Part shown: piece after piece, positions 1-10,707 of the stretch | How the letters are laid out: the number at the start of each line of letters is the position of its first letter | Position numbering within the stretch: position 1 is the stretch's first letter | NCBI GenBank assembly: GCA_000697665.1 | Contig: KL197710.1 | Span: 2,393,036 to 2,457,035 of the forward strand | Reading direction: 5' to 3' | Length of the DNA stretch: 64,000 bases | DNA from: Jaapia argillacea MUCL 33604 | Taxonomy: Eukaryota > Basidiomycota > Agaricomycetes > Jaapiales > Jaapiaceae | Position numbers and translations under genes: made by a program | Notes under the pieces: model-generated | The model's input: the letters and a program-made list of their open reading frames with translations, nothing else | The model's database searches: none | What the model was told of the DNA's origin: nothing

Positions 1-72
1 ACTTCGAGCGGATGAAGAACCTAGTCGAGGAAACGAGGCCAAGTCAGAATTCGTCCGACATGAAAAATCCAG

Positions 73-475
73 TTAAACCGACCAAGTCCCGCTAATGTTA
101 TCCGTGACATCAGTCTGGGGGACAGTGCTCAAATCCCTCCCGCCCCTATCGTTGAGTAGTGTAAGGAAGAATCGTCCTGCGAAGGCGCGCGAACTGGCGA
201 CGAAATTGGCTCGGGTAAAGAAATCCAAAACATTGTTCAGTTTGGCGTAGTGAGTGTCGAACTGAGGATTAATTCGGGTCATGCTGCTGGCCCATGGGCT
301 AGGAGCAGTGGGCACGACACCGCCACTCGTCGCAGACGTCCTGGCTGGCGAAAGTGAGCAAAAAACGCCAGGTGTTGTCATCAGCAACCTGGAATGAGGA
401 ATCAATCAGCATCGAGGATTCAAAAAATGGTGTGAGACCGACATTTTGGACATAAGCGTAGAAGGGGCTCATGAT
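73..475 (-). pseudogene. Possible degenerate coding remnant, unknown family
   Basis: On the minus strand, two adjacent open frames read like one protein. The first frame (about 475 to 345) has a tryptophan- and phenylalanine-rich stretch that looks like a folded domain. The second (about 345 to 73) continues with another plausible domain segment ending at a stop near 73. The two parts are in different frames, and the intervening sequence is too short for a normal intron of this genome, so this may be a decayed gene or a sequence error. A weak splice donor near the end could extend the gene past the left edge of the window. I do not recognise the family with certainty and assign no function. 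Confidence 0.3.
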
Positions 476-2103
476 TGTTTGGAATGGAATTGGCGGTGGC
501 GGTAGATGCGCTGCGGCGCTCGTGCGTTGTGAACCTAGTGGGTTTCATGTAGGGATTTATTTTATATATAGTGGGGAGGGGCGAAGGTTGACCAGGTGTT
601 TGCGTCGGATCGCCTGTGGTCGTCTGGCGTGGGACATGCGTCTGTAGGTTAACGTTCATGGAACGCTGCGTTTTGGGGGAGGCAAGAAGTTGTACTCACC
701 TGACGCAGTCGACATAGGTTCCCTCCCCGGACATTAACTAGGACGTGAAACGTTCGTGGACCTTGATTACATTGCGTCGACAGACATGGCTTCGGGTGGA
801 ATACCCTGCTATGGATCACATGAAAATAGAGCCGGCACGAAGGTCCATCTTGCCAATTCCAACAAAGCCGTTGAGACAGGTGTGTACGTGCGTCTAAGGG
901 AATGAAGACTCGCCGCGACATCATGTCTGATCCCCATCGCTGGGATAGCGAATGGGCGTTAGGTGAGTGAATATGAGCTGCCAAACTTGGATGATTGAAC
1001 CAGTGAACATGGGGGTGTGGCACAAACCTACCGTGAAATGGAAATGCTGATCCCTCTTGTTCGGTCGGGCACCAGAGGTACCGTCCTTCACGTGTTTTTT
1101 GAGTTCCTCCACGGGAGAAGTCCAATTGATTGAACTTCATGAATGCTTGCGCTTCCTTGTGGAAGTCCATAATTCTAGGAGGGAGAGATCTGACTGCTGA
1201 TCTCGCATGTCGGTTGGTCATATTCCCATCACGAAGTTTAAGAGTTAGTTGAGCTGAACGGAGCCTTGCGAACTAGTCAATTATATGCTTCAGAAAGGAT
1301 TTAGTGCTGGTCTGCGAGGAACCTTGGATATCGTGCTATACCCGGCCAAACCAGTTCCCAGACTTACCCAAGTCCGCTCAACACGCCTTCACCTTGTACA
1401 GACTCCTTGCAAGGTGCCGAATCCAACAAGCGCACCGCTGAACGGAGCAAAAGGTAGTCCGAGAGTATGTACTACATGGACAGCCCAACCCACAGCACGA
1501 GACTCAGAAATGAAGCAGGCAGATTTGGTCACGCCCAGTCACAAATATCGAACCCGTGTTGTGGTTGTGTTGCTCGTTGTTAGAGGAACAAGTCGGTGAT
1601 GGAGGTCAGTATGTTCGGAGCAAGCCTTTCTTCGCGCCCCAATGCGAGTATGATACATCACTGTGGAGATTCAAGATTGCAAAGGCAGGCTCAGATAGCG
1701 TAAGACACAGAAGACAGTGGGTTTAGTAGGAGAAACGCGGATTCGGTGAATGCTTTGGTGCGAGTGGTGGGAGGTGTCATGCAAGTTCCCAATCGGGTCG
1801 CCAGCGTTTGTTTGTGTGGGGAAGCCTCTCTTGTCGATGACCCCACCCTTATGAACCTCTGAAAGAACACACGCCTCCGACAGCCGCATATGGTAAGGAC
1901 GAGGGAAATCTGGGCAAGTTCTCCATGGCGACGGACATTGGCGACACACCGGCGGAACGTTCGACAGCGCGAGTGTATAAACGCAACCGTCTGCCGAAAT
2001 GCTCTCGCCAAACATCTCAGCGCTGCTTCTTTGATTTCTGTCTCTCGTTCGTCCCCTCCTTTGAAACCACATTCTTTTGTTTTATTTTCCTTTTCTTTGT
2101 GCC
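476..2103. other. Long stretch without a supported gene
   Basis: Several open frames of 60-190 codons exist on both strands, but none joins into a convincing gene. A Cys/His-rich piece on the minus strand near 780-860 looks faintly like a zinc-binding motif and lacks supporting neighbours. The right end (about 1,900-2,103) is probably the promoter and 5' leader of the CAP gene that starts at 2104. Confidence 0.5.
1976..1981 (+). promoter_or_regulatory. TATA-like box of the first CAP gene
   Basis: The hexamer TATAAA lies 123 nt upstream of the ATG at 2104. The position fits a core promoter with a leader of about 90 nt. This is a motif match only. Confidence 0.4.
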
Positions 2104-3553
2104 ATGTCTCGTCTGGCTGTGCCATTCACCTTGGCCGCTACTTTTGTCTTGACGATACTCTCTGCCGTTCCCAACACTTTGGCTGGTCCTGCGTGTGCTC
2201 GTCGGTATTGGCAGACTGAAGATTGCCTCACTAAGTGCATTCAGAATTGGGGATGGCCTGGAAGTGCCATGGGGACTGACCGATGGGGTTCGGTTATGAA
2301 GCCTGCATCCCAGGATGCAGCTGCTATCCTTTCCCAAGCTTGTGGATTTTCGACGACGTACGCTTCGCAATGATATATGACCATCGAAGCCTTTCGTTGA
2401 CTCGGACTCCCGTCTATCTCAGAGCTTCTCCCTCCTCAACACCTTCGGCCACTCAGCCTGGGGTCGTGGTTCCCTCCGCGACCGCTACCCCCAGTGCTAT
2501 CGTAGTGCAAGCCCCAGCCCCCTCACCGACTCCCGAAACATCTTCTGCAGACGGTGGACCTTCGTCTACCGCGAGTGATTCCACGAGCCCCTCTGCTACC
2601 TCGTCCACAACACCATCTCCGGATACACCAACTGTAACTCCGTCTGTTCAGGAAATTGCTACCTCAACTTCATCCACTCCTCAGGCTAACGAGGCACCTG
2701 CAACACCGTCACCCACCACTACAACTGATCCCACCACTTCGTCATCACCTGCTACCTCTCCAGAAACTACTATAACCTCGTCTCCTTCTCCTTCACCTTC
2801 GACATCACCCTCTTCGCAACCGAATCAAGCCAATACCGGCGGCTCTTCCAGCTCCAGCTCCACGACTACCGGAAACGATATCGACCAATATCTGTCGGCA
2901 CATAATTCCGTACGAGCCCAACACGGTGCTTCTGCCCTTACTTGGAGTGATAATTTGGCCAGCAAGGCTCAGCAATGGGCAAATGGATGTGTTTTCCAGC
3001 ACTCAGGTGGTTCGCTCGGACCCTTTGGAGGTACAATCAGTGTCACTGTGATTGAAGTTATCGAGGTCAACTGACATGTATGGAACAGAGAACTTGGCGG
3101 CTGGGACTGGGTCTTCATATGGCATAGCTGCGGCTGTTGGGTCATGGACGGCCGAAGTCTGTACGTACATCTCTTATACGGCTTACCTCCCCTCCTTTGA
3201 CCAATGATTAACACTGAAACGCCCTCAGCTCAATACGACCCCAGCAACCCCCAACCTTCTCACTTTACTCAAGTGGTGTGGAAGGGGACTAGCCAGGTTG
3301 GCTGTGCTGTACAAACTTGTGCTGCTGGGACAATCTTCCCTGCCAATGATGGGGTGAGGCGGCTGCTGTCGATTCGCTGATAGTCAACTTACTCGATCCT
3401 TTGCTCAGCCGGCGCAGTTCTTTGTTTGTGAGTATGAGGCACAGGGTAATATTATCGGGGAGTTTGTGTGAGTGACTTTTCGCGTATCTCTCCCGACCTT
3501 TCACAGCTAAATCCTCTCTGGTTTGGACTATCAGGCAGAATGTGCAAGTCTGA
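2104..3553 (+). CDS. Secreted CAP/PR-1-like protein with Ser/Thr/Pro linker
   Basis: This is a secreted CAP (SCP/TAPS, PR-1, yeast Pry-like) protein of about 378 residues. Exons that join in phase are 2104-2357, 2423-3030, 3089-3160, 3229-3353, 3409-3467 and 3535-3553. The order is a signal peptide (residues 1-28), a small Cys-rich module (about 29-85), a Ser/Thr/Pro-rich linker (about 85-240), and a C-terminal CAP domain (about 245-378). The CAP signature residues are visible: His in the HNSVR motif, Glu in GENLAAG, Glu after SWTA, and His in HFTQVVW. Known fungal Pry proteins bind sterols and fatty acids and act outside the cell. That role is inferred here from family. A second CAP gene lies 836 nt downstream in the same direction. 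The ATG at 2104 is chosen because it starts directly before the signal peptide. Confidence 0.9.
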
Positions 3554-4389
3554 TCGAATCTCTTCGAGGCTTCTACTCCTGCTCTCTTCGTGGCTTTGAT
3601 TTGTAAGCTGTGATTTTTTTTTCGTCCTCTGTTGGCTGGTACATCAGAATGGAACCGCAATCATCATTGTTCTCAACTCCTTGGGTGCTGTCGATATGTT
3701 ATGTTATGATTGAAATCTCGCCTCGGCGATGGGGATCGGCTATTTTGCACATTCCCATGATGCCCGAGCCCGATGGTAAGGTTCCCTTCAATCCGGAGTC
3801 CCCACACTCTGTTCAGTGTTCTGGCATTTCCCCCATCTAGAGACTGTTGCGACGACCTCGCAAATAACGAGCCCCCCTTTCTTTGTTCGGACAACGTGTC
3901 TCGCCCTAACCCCATCTGGTACTCTGGCTTGGCAGTCTCTGCACTGTAATCTCGATCCAGTGTCTTCTTGAGGCATGTGCCCTCCCATATGGGCGAATCA
4001 GCGATTTCTTCGTGCTGAACGCAGCTGCACACCCGTCCACGAGACGTAGGCGGTGGCAGTTTCGGGAGGTTTGAAGTTGCTTAACCCCGCGTTGTTTGAA
4101 GATTGGCTGGTTCTCGAGCCTATTGCCCGACCCCGAGAAGATGCACATCATCATTCTCAGGTCTTTCTCGTGATTTTAAGCTTCCCATTACCCAGCCACA
4201 ACCAGCAAAGTATCAGCGATACCATAATTTGACTAGCGTTACCCCGGGCAATCAAGTATGATCTTGTTGAATCTGGTGGTCGGCGTTTTATATCCGCCGC
4301 TGCTGGTGACCCCGTTGAAGACGGACCAAGCCACAACAGTGGTATAAAGTGCAGGTTTTCGAGGATATACGATAACAGAATCTGCTAAC
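3554..4389. other. Intergenic region between the CAP genes
   Basis: This holds the 3' flank of the first CAP gene and the promoter of the second. A TATAAA box sits at 4343-4348. Open frames here are short and on both strands, and none is convincing. Confidence 0.5.
4343..4348 (+). promoter_or_regulatory. TATA box of the second CAP gene
   Basis: TATAAA occurs 42 nt upstream of the ATG at 4390. If used, the mRNA leader would be very short. This is a motif match only. Confidence 0.4.
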
Positions 4390-5367
4390 ATGAACAAGCT
4401 CATCTCGCTGGTCCTCGTTAGCTTCCTAGTCTTCAGCAGGGTCAGTGGCCTTCCTTGCGGCGATGAGGAGGGTAGCATCCTAGCGTCCTCTCCCATTGAT
4501 GAAGTCGAGGATAATGTTGTACGTCTTTCCTGTCATCTATCCAAAACGCTTCACCAACAGTTTTTCTAGCGCCTGACCAATATCAACATCAATCTTGATG
4601 GATATGGCAAGTTCCCTTTGGCTACACAACGATCCATAGGTTACTGACACAGATTCAAGAATCCGTCAATATTGACATAAGCCTGTCGACATCCGCTAGC
4701 GACATTGATCAATACCTACAGGCGCATAATTCTGTTCGACAGCATCATGGCGCTTCCGATTTGACTTGGAACAACAATTTGGCCAGTAAAGCCCAACAGT
4801 GGGCTAATGGCTGTGTTTTCAAGCATTCCGGTGGTAAGCTTGGACCATACGGAGGTGAGAGATCCTCGATATTTGGGATGTCCCCCACGCGAGTTGACGT
4901 CTTTCCACAGAAAATCTGGCTGCTGGAACGGGTGGCGCCTATGGTATCGCCGCAGCTATCAAGTCGTGGACCGATGAAGTTTGTAGGTGGACTATATTAG
5001 TCCAAAGATCATGGCTCTGAAAGTTCTATAACCTTTAGCGGAATACAACCCACACAATCCTCAACCTTCTCACTTCACTCAAGTTGTGTGGAAGAACACC
5101 AAGCAAGTCGGCTGTGCTCTTAAAGTCTGTCCCCCTGGAAGCATATTCCCTTCACAATACGGGGTGCGTCTCATCTCACTGGAAACATTAACGTGACCTG
5201 ATCATGACTTTCTTAATAGCCGTCAAAGTACTATGTTTGTGAATATTCCCCGCCTGGCAATGTTATCGGACAATTCCCGTGCGTCTCGTTCTATTCGATT
5301 CGTCAAGGGTGTGGGCACAGTTACTGACTTTTTTTCGCGTCCGTTTAGGCAAAATGTACAGGTTTGA
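4390..5367 (+). CDS. Secreted CAP/PR-1-like protein, short form
   Basis: This is a second CAP-domain protein of about 211 residues. In-phase exons are 4390-4518, 4570-4606, 4660-4854, 4911-4982, 5039-5163, 5220-5278 and 5349-5367. It has a signal peptide (about 1-20), a short acidic spacer, and a CAP domain with the same signatures as its neighbour (HNSVR, GENLAAG, SWTDE, HFTQVVW). It lacks the N-terminal Cys module and the long Ser/Thr/Pro linker of the upstream paralogue. The last four exons have exactly the same lengths as those of the upstream gene (72, 125, 59 and 19 nt), which points to tandem duplication. The boundary of exons 2 and 3 needs a GC donor at 4607 and is the least certain part. 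Secretion and lipid or sterol binding are inferred from the family. Confidence 0.87.
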
Positions 5368-5851
5368 TGCATCAATACTCCTTGATTTATTTCTATCGAG
5401 TCAATGTATGCGTTGTGATAAAGAGTGCTGGTGTATGATATATGAAGTCTCCCTCTCCTGCCAGGGCAATCTTTGCTTTCATTGCCTGACCCTCAGGTTT
5501 GTCTGAGGAATTGTCACCTGAGGGAACAGTCTGAGTTGTGATGTCCTATATCTTCCCCAGAAAGTCTGACTCGCTAGGGTTCTTGCTACGGACCGATCGC
5601 CACATAGCGATAGCAAATGGCATATCCCTACCGGGGCTTTGCGTGGCTCGCTTGTCTCCCCCATGGAGTTTCGCCACCAGTCTCCCGTCGTAGTCGTTTG
5701 CTACCCGGACGCAACGAACCCAGCCCACGGACATCTTGCTCGCGCCCTTCGAGCTCAGTGAATTTCATCCTCCCGCACCATGGGCTGCTACGCCGGATAT
5801 CATTCCACACACCCTTCCGACTACATCCCCCGTAGTATCACTTAGTTCTAT
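5368..5851. other. Intergenic, left of the assembly gap
   Basis: This is the 3' flank of the second CAP gene. No open frame here looks like a gene. Long apparent frames that cross the Ns are artefacts of the gap. Confidence 0.5.
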
Positions 5852-6636
5852 NNNNNNNNNNNNNNNNNNNNNNNNNNNNNNNNNNNNNNNNNNNNNNNNN
5901 NNNNNNNNNNNNNNNNNNNNNNNNNNNNNNNNNNNNNNNNNNNNNNNNNNNNNNNNNNNNNNNNNNNNNNNNNNNNNNNNNNNNNNNNNNNNNNNNNNNN
6001 NNNNNNNNNNNNNNNNNNNNNNNNNNNNNNNNNNNNNNNNNNNNNNNNNNNNNNNNNNNNNNNNNNNNNNNNNNNNNNNNNNNNNNNNNNNNNNNNNNNN
6101 NNNNNNNNNNNNNNNNNNNNNNNNNNNNNNNNNNNNNNNNNNNNNNNNNNNNNNNNNNNNNNNNNNNNNNNNNNNNNNNNNNNNNNNNNNNNNNNNNNNN
6201 NNNNNNNNNNNNNNNNNNNNNNNNNNNNNNNNNNNNNNNNNNNNNNNNNNNNNNNNNNNNNNNNNNNNNNNNNNNNNNNNNNNNNNNNNNNNNNNNNNNN
6301 NNNNNNNNNNNNNNNNNNNNNNNNNNNNNNNNNNNNNNNNNNNNNNNNNNNNNNNNNNNNNNNNNNNNNNNNNNNNNNNNNNNNNNNNNNNNNNNNNNNN
6401 NNNNNNNNNNNNNNNNNNNNNNNNNNNNNNNNNNNNNNNNNNNNNNNNNNNNNNNNNNNNNNNNNNNNNNNNNNNNNNNNNNNNNNNNNNNNNNNNNNNN
6501 NNNNNNNNNNNNNNNNNNNNNNNNNNNNNNNNNNNNNNNNNNNNNNNNNNNNNNNNNNNNNNNNNNNNNNNNNNNNNNNNNNNNNNNNNNNNNNNNNNNN
6601 NNNNNNNNNNNNNNNNNNNNNNNNNNNNNNNNNNNN
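5852..6636. other. Assembly gap (run of N)
   Basis: There are 785 undetermined bases. A gene or a repeat could be hidden here. The palindromic sequence just to the right suggests that a repeat may have caused the gap. Confidence 0.99.
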
Positions 6637-7208
6637 GGTGAGAGAATGAGGAGTAGAAACGACGGCGGCTGTCGCTTTCCGCTCCCGGAAGCACCATGGG
6701 TTGGAGGAAAGGAGGAAGTTACGATGGAGGGCGTCGTCGTAGGGAGAGGAAGAGTGATAGATGAAAGGTCACGCGTGTTGATGACTTCGTAGTCACTACG
6801 TATTAGCTTGTAAACTTCGAAGTTTATCTGTAGCTCGAAGCTTTGGCCATTAAGCGTTAAGAGGTAGCAAATCGCCACCTGTGGCAGATCGCCAGCTCAG
6901 CGCCATCCGTGGCGATTCGCCCTTTGCTACTTGCTACTTGCTACGTGGCAACTCTCCACGTAGCAAGGTTCCCCGCGGGTCGTATGTTCTCATCTTCCCG
7001 ACCTACCTCCAAGACGGCTCTTCCAACGTCCTCCAGTGGCGCCACCTGAGGACCAGAAAGGGATATGTCTCGCTTACCTAAACTCTCCTGACATCCCACG
7101 ACGCTCAGTGCTTCCCCACCGAGTACCCCTCAGGCCTCAGCGCTGTAATGAGTACCAGGCTCTCAAAGCCATTCCCCATCACCCCAATCTAACCATTAAA
7201 ACTCCCAC
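6637..7208. other. Non-coding stretch right of the gap with inverted repeats
   Basis: This interval is rich in short inverted repeats around TGGCGA, TAGCAA and CACGTAGC words, including a perfect hairpin at 6937-6967. The right part is the likely promoter of DLT1. No gene is visible. Confidence 0.5.
6937..6967. repeat. Perfect 12-bp inverted repeat with 7-nt loop
   Basis: The arm CTTGCTACGTGG (6937-6948) is followed by a 7-nt loop and the exact reverse complement (6956-6967). It sits in a patch with an imperfect longer inverted repeat, TAGCAAATCGCCAC at 6865-6878 against 6909-6929. It could be the remnant of a small inverted-repeat element such as a MITE, or only a cruciform-forming sequence. 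Confidence 0.7.
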
Positions 7209-8254
7209 ATGCCCTGGAACCGTCGAAGACGCGAAACGACCATCTCAGAAGCATGTTACCTCCTAGTAGTCCTCATAACCGCCTGCGTCCTAGCTGTATC
7301 ATGTATCGCGATCCTTTCGCAAGCGGTGAGGAACGCGCCTAATAGGTCTTGGGTGGAGAATGCGAATGCTGTGGTGGTTGGAGGGTCTTATGTCGTCGTT
7401 GTGAGTCTCCTTGTGTTGTGATATGTGATTCGTATGTCAACCGGTTTTGATTTTGGAATGGTGGGGAAGTTGGTCGTTTCGTTGGCTTATTGTGTGAAGA
7501 GGAGGGTGGCTGTTAGGAGGAGGATGCAGAGGATTGGGAGGGTGTATAGGATAATCGGGAAGTCCGATACTCGCCAGGTCAACTCACTTCTATCCTACGT
7601 ACGCAAGGGACTGATGTCAAGGCGCGTTATAGCCTATCCATGAACATATCTTACAAGAACACGCTCGGAGCTGTCTAGTCGCTTACGACTCTCAACCGAA
7701 AGAGGGATACCAGGATGGGTGGGGTGGGCCTAGTAAGCTCGCTTCTCCCCCCTTTCCCGTGGTCTACTGACGTTCAGATCTACATCAGAGAGTAAATACC
7801 CCGGCGTCCAATACCGAAGCGCACTCCTCTCCACAATCCTCACCATTGGTACGTTCTCCCCTCCACTCACCCCCCAACCCAGCGCTCAGAACCCCCACCA
7901 GATACCCTAGCCCACTCCCTAATCCCGCGTCACCCCCCTCTCAGACCCCACGACAGAATGCTGCACCACTTCCGCTACATCATCCCTTTACTCCCCAAAG
8001 ACGAAGATGGATTGACGGCATTGCATTATTATGATTCTGCTATTCAATTGGCAAGGCATTCTTCGAGGGAGCCGACGGAGAAGGAGTATGAAGCTGGGAA
8101 GGAGGCTGCTGATGCGATTGCTAGGATGTACGTTGGCTCCGTCTTTCCTCTTGGAGGTGACTGATGGACGTTTTGTGTATCAAGGTTAGAGGAGTGTAGA
8201 CTTGAAGGGGACGAGGCATCTGTGTCCGAACTCAATGGATCGTTGCCTAACTGA
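7209..8254 (+). CDS. DLT1: DLT1-like membrane protein (defect at low temperature 1)
   Basis: The product is about 248 residues, from in-phase exons 7209-7400, 7470-7577, 7633-7732, 7789-7848, 7911-8127 and 8185-8254. The N-terminus (about 12-75) has two hydrophobic segments separated by a short loop. It is followed by a basic patch and then the conserved DLT1 pattern: HEHI...CLVAYDSQPKEG...GWGGP, KYPGVQYR, AHSLIPRHPPLRPH, RMLHHFRYIIPLL. Family membership is from these motifs. Yeast DLT1 loss gives slow growth in the cold; the molecular role is not known. The exon-5 start at 7911 is chosen because it restores the conserved HPPLRPH segment in phase. The next gene (CBR1) is convergent. Confidence 0.85.
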
Positions 8255-8394
8255 AGCTCACCCCACATTTTATTGGAAATATATCCGTCAGAGACGTAAA
8301 TAACGATGGTTAGGCCACTAATGCAGCATTAATGGATATATTGCCTGTCTACGTATAGACTCTAATTCATCGTAGAAGATCCGGAAGACACCCA

Positions 8395-9621
8395 TTAGAA
8401 TAAGAAAACCTGCAACACATCAAATATCAGTAGAGTTCGACGCGAGAAGTGGCAGACAACGCTGACCTGATCAACGAGCTTGCTGACGGTCCTTGGTGCA
8501 GGGTATTTGAGTTCGTCAAGGTGTTTTCTAATGGAATGTTAGTCAGTGGCGCGAGAAGCAGCGAGGGAAAACTCACTTCATGGCATTCATCATGGGAGGA
8601 GGACCTAGAGAAAATCAATTAGGTGGGGCATAGAGGCGGTAAATTCAGTCGATACGCACCACACATGAGGATCTTGATGTTATGATCAGTAGGAGGCAAA
8701 TGCTCCGCAATCTGATCCTTCGAAACAAAACCAACACCTCCCCTCCATCCCTCGGGAGCATTATTCAACACATAATAAACCTTGAACCTCCTGGGGTGCT
8801 TAGCAGCCAACTCATCCAACTCTTTTTTCAACAAGATATCTTCAAAGTTGACGTTGGCGTAAATGAGGGAGAGTTTCGTGAGGTCCAATGGGTTTTTGAG
8901 TGCTGCGCGGATGATTTGGAGCACGGGTGTTATGCCGGTACCGCCTGCGATCATACCGATTTCGCGAGTGAGGGAGGGGTGGTATTTGAATTGGCCCTTG
9001 GGACCTTTGACGCGGATTTTTTGGCCGATTTGGAGGAGGGAGACGTAGCGGGAGATGTTACCCTTTTCGTAAGACTGTATGATAGGGAAAAGAAGGTCAG
9101 AAAGAGATTGGAGGGGAAAGAGATGAGGTGTGTACCTTGATGAGGAGGTCAAAGTGGCCGAGGTCGTCGTCGCTGCTGGTGGGCGTGTAGCTCCTCATGA
9201 TGTCCTTTCCATTAATCTCGGCGGAAACGGAGATATGTTGGCCAATGGGGAGGCCAAGGATATCTTCGGGGTGAGGCAGTGCAAACCGATAACTGCGCAG
9301 GTAATGAGATGGCGAAGCAGAGCGGGTGAGGTGGAACGTACAGAGCGGTGTTGGGAGATATGACAATCTTCTCCTTCAAGGAAAACTCCTGCCAGACCTG
9401 GGGGTCCAATACTGGTTTCCGCTCTGAGGAGATAGAGCGCGGTGTCAGTAAGTACATGTGGCGTTTGCCAGCACAGCGAACTCACTAGCTGGCGCAGCCT
9501 TTTTGAAGAGGAAGAAGGCGGTTGCTGCGGTGACGACGAGCAGGACGATCTGAGCATACTGGTTCTCCATGATCTCGTTGACGAAATTGGCCTGTTGAGA
9601 GACAGGTGCTTGGGTGTCCAT
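8395..9621 (-). CDS. CBR1: NADH-cytochrome b5 reductase
   Basis: This flavoenzyme passes electrons from NADH through FAD to cytochrome b5 for sterol and fatty acid modification, at the ER or outer mitochondrial membrane. In order there is an N-terminal membrane anchor (about residues 20-40), the ferredoxin-reductase-type FAD domain with the RSYTPTS motif, a GNISRYVS stretch, and the NADH domain with [11 protein letters not shown] and CGPPPMM. The C-terminus ends VFLF from a tiny last exon (8395-8409). The start at 9621 gives a normal length of roughly 330 residues. The same frame stays open for a further 114 codons upstream to 9963 and contains another hydrophobic segment, so a longer form cannot be excluded. 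An intron ends at 9423 and others split the FAD domain. Confidence 0.9.
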
Positions 9622-9963
9622 CTTCAAAGTCTCCAACCAAGTTTTGTTTTTGTCAAGACCGATGAGGATGATCCTGGAGATGTCGTAGCCTGCTTCGTCG
9701 AGCTTTGCGTAAAGGAACTGGGAAAGGAGGATGAGGAGGGCGAGAGTGGCGAGGAAGGAGAAGGCGAAGGAGAGTTGGTAGCGGTCAAGCATGTCGTACG
9801 AGGTTTTGTTGTTTGGACGCGTACGCACGGGTCGAGACGCGATTGGGACGCGACGCGGCGCCACTGGGGTTTGCACTGTCTTGGGGACCCCACTGTTTTC
9901 TCCGTCTCGAATGTGAGTGACGGGCTTCATATGTCTCCGAGTCACTGACACTGAGGATCCCAT

Positions 9964-10707
9964 TCAATGTCCATGCTATATGTCTATGCTATCAGTGCCT
10001 CCACGCGCTTGGAATTGCTCAGAAGAGTCAGAACTTCTACTTCGGTGTAAGGCGCCAGAATAGCGGATCAACTCCTCGTGCATCCTCCTCGCCCATCAAT
10101 GCACCACCGCTGCTCCCAAACGCTAATCTACCTGACGCGCAGATCCTGCTTTTTCAAGACTCATCGCGTCTGTGAGTGGAGTTTCAGACACTGCCCCGCG
10201 AAACTTGACTAACATGCGATAGCAAGCATACGCGCAGTATGCTGCAAAACTGTTTGATCCTAGCGCCCAAGAACCACGAATATGCTTGATCCTTGCTTGA
10301 CGGCAGCTTGTCGCGAGACGCGCTCCACTGCCACCCGCTGGGTTTACCACTCCACAATACCTTGATCTCGAGCCGGGCCGCCTTTCTGTCTGTGGTCATC
10401 CCATTGACCTAGACCTACCTTCACCCGTTGACGCCACTTTTACCTCAAGCTCAAGGTTCCTCGATGTCATCTCGGATTTCACGGTGGTCTGTGCCTCGAG
10501 GTCGTACCTGACCACGACACCGAGATATCCATGATAAACGAACGTCCCTTTCGGAACCGCGGTGTCTAGGAAGCCATGATCCAAACAGAACAACAATTGG
10601 AACCTATACCATGCAAGTCCAATTAGCTGGGTCTCGGTTCCGACATGGTTGCCTACTTGAATACTAGGTGATACCCATCTGACCACAGATCTGATACTGA
10701 TGGCGGT
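9964..10707. other. Unresolved region, possibly coding on either strand
   Basis: A plus-strand frame (about 10311-10533) and an overlapping minus-strand frame (10396-10722) both have coding-like composition. I cannot decide between them, and I do not recognise either product. The segment may hold upstream exons of the frame at 10708-11064. Confidence 0.3.

Noticed and set aside
649-1221. 190-codon minus-strand frame with a Cys/His-rich segment that faintly resembles zinc-knuckle or gag-like proteins
   Set aside because: No reverse transcriptase, integrase or end repeats are visible, and the motif match is weak. I do not call a mobile element.
5736-6878. Three long open frames across the run of N
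   Set aside because: They exist only because N codons cannot be stops; no real coding sequence is visible on either side.
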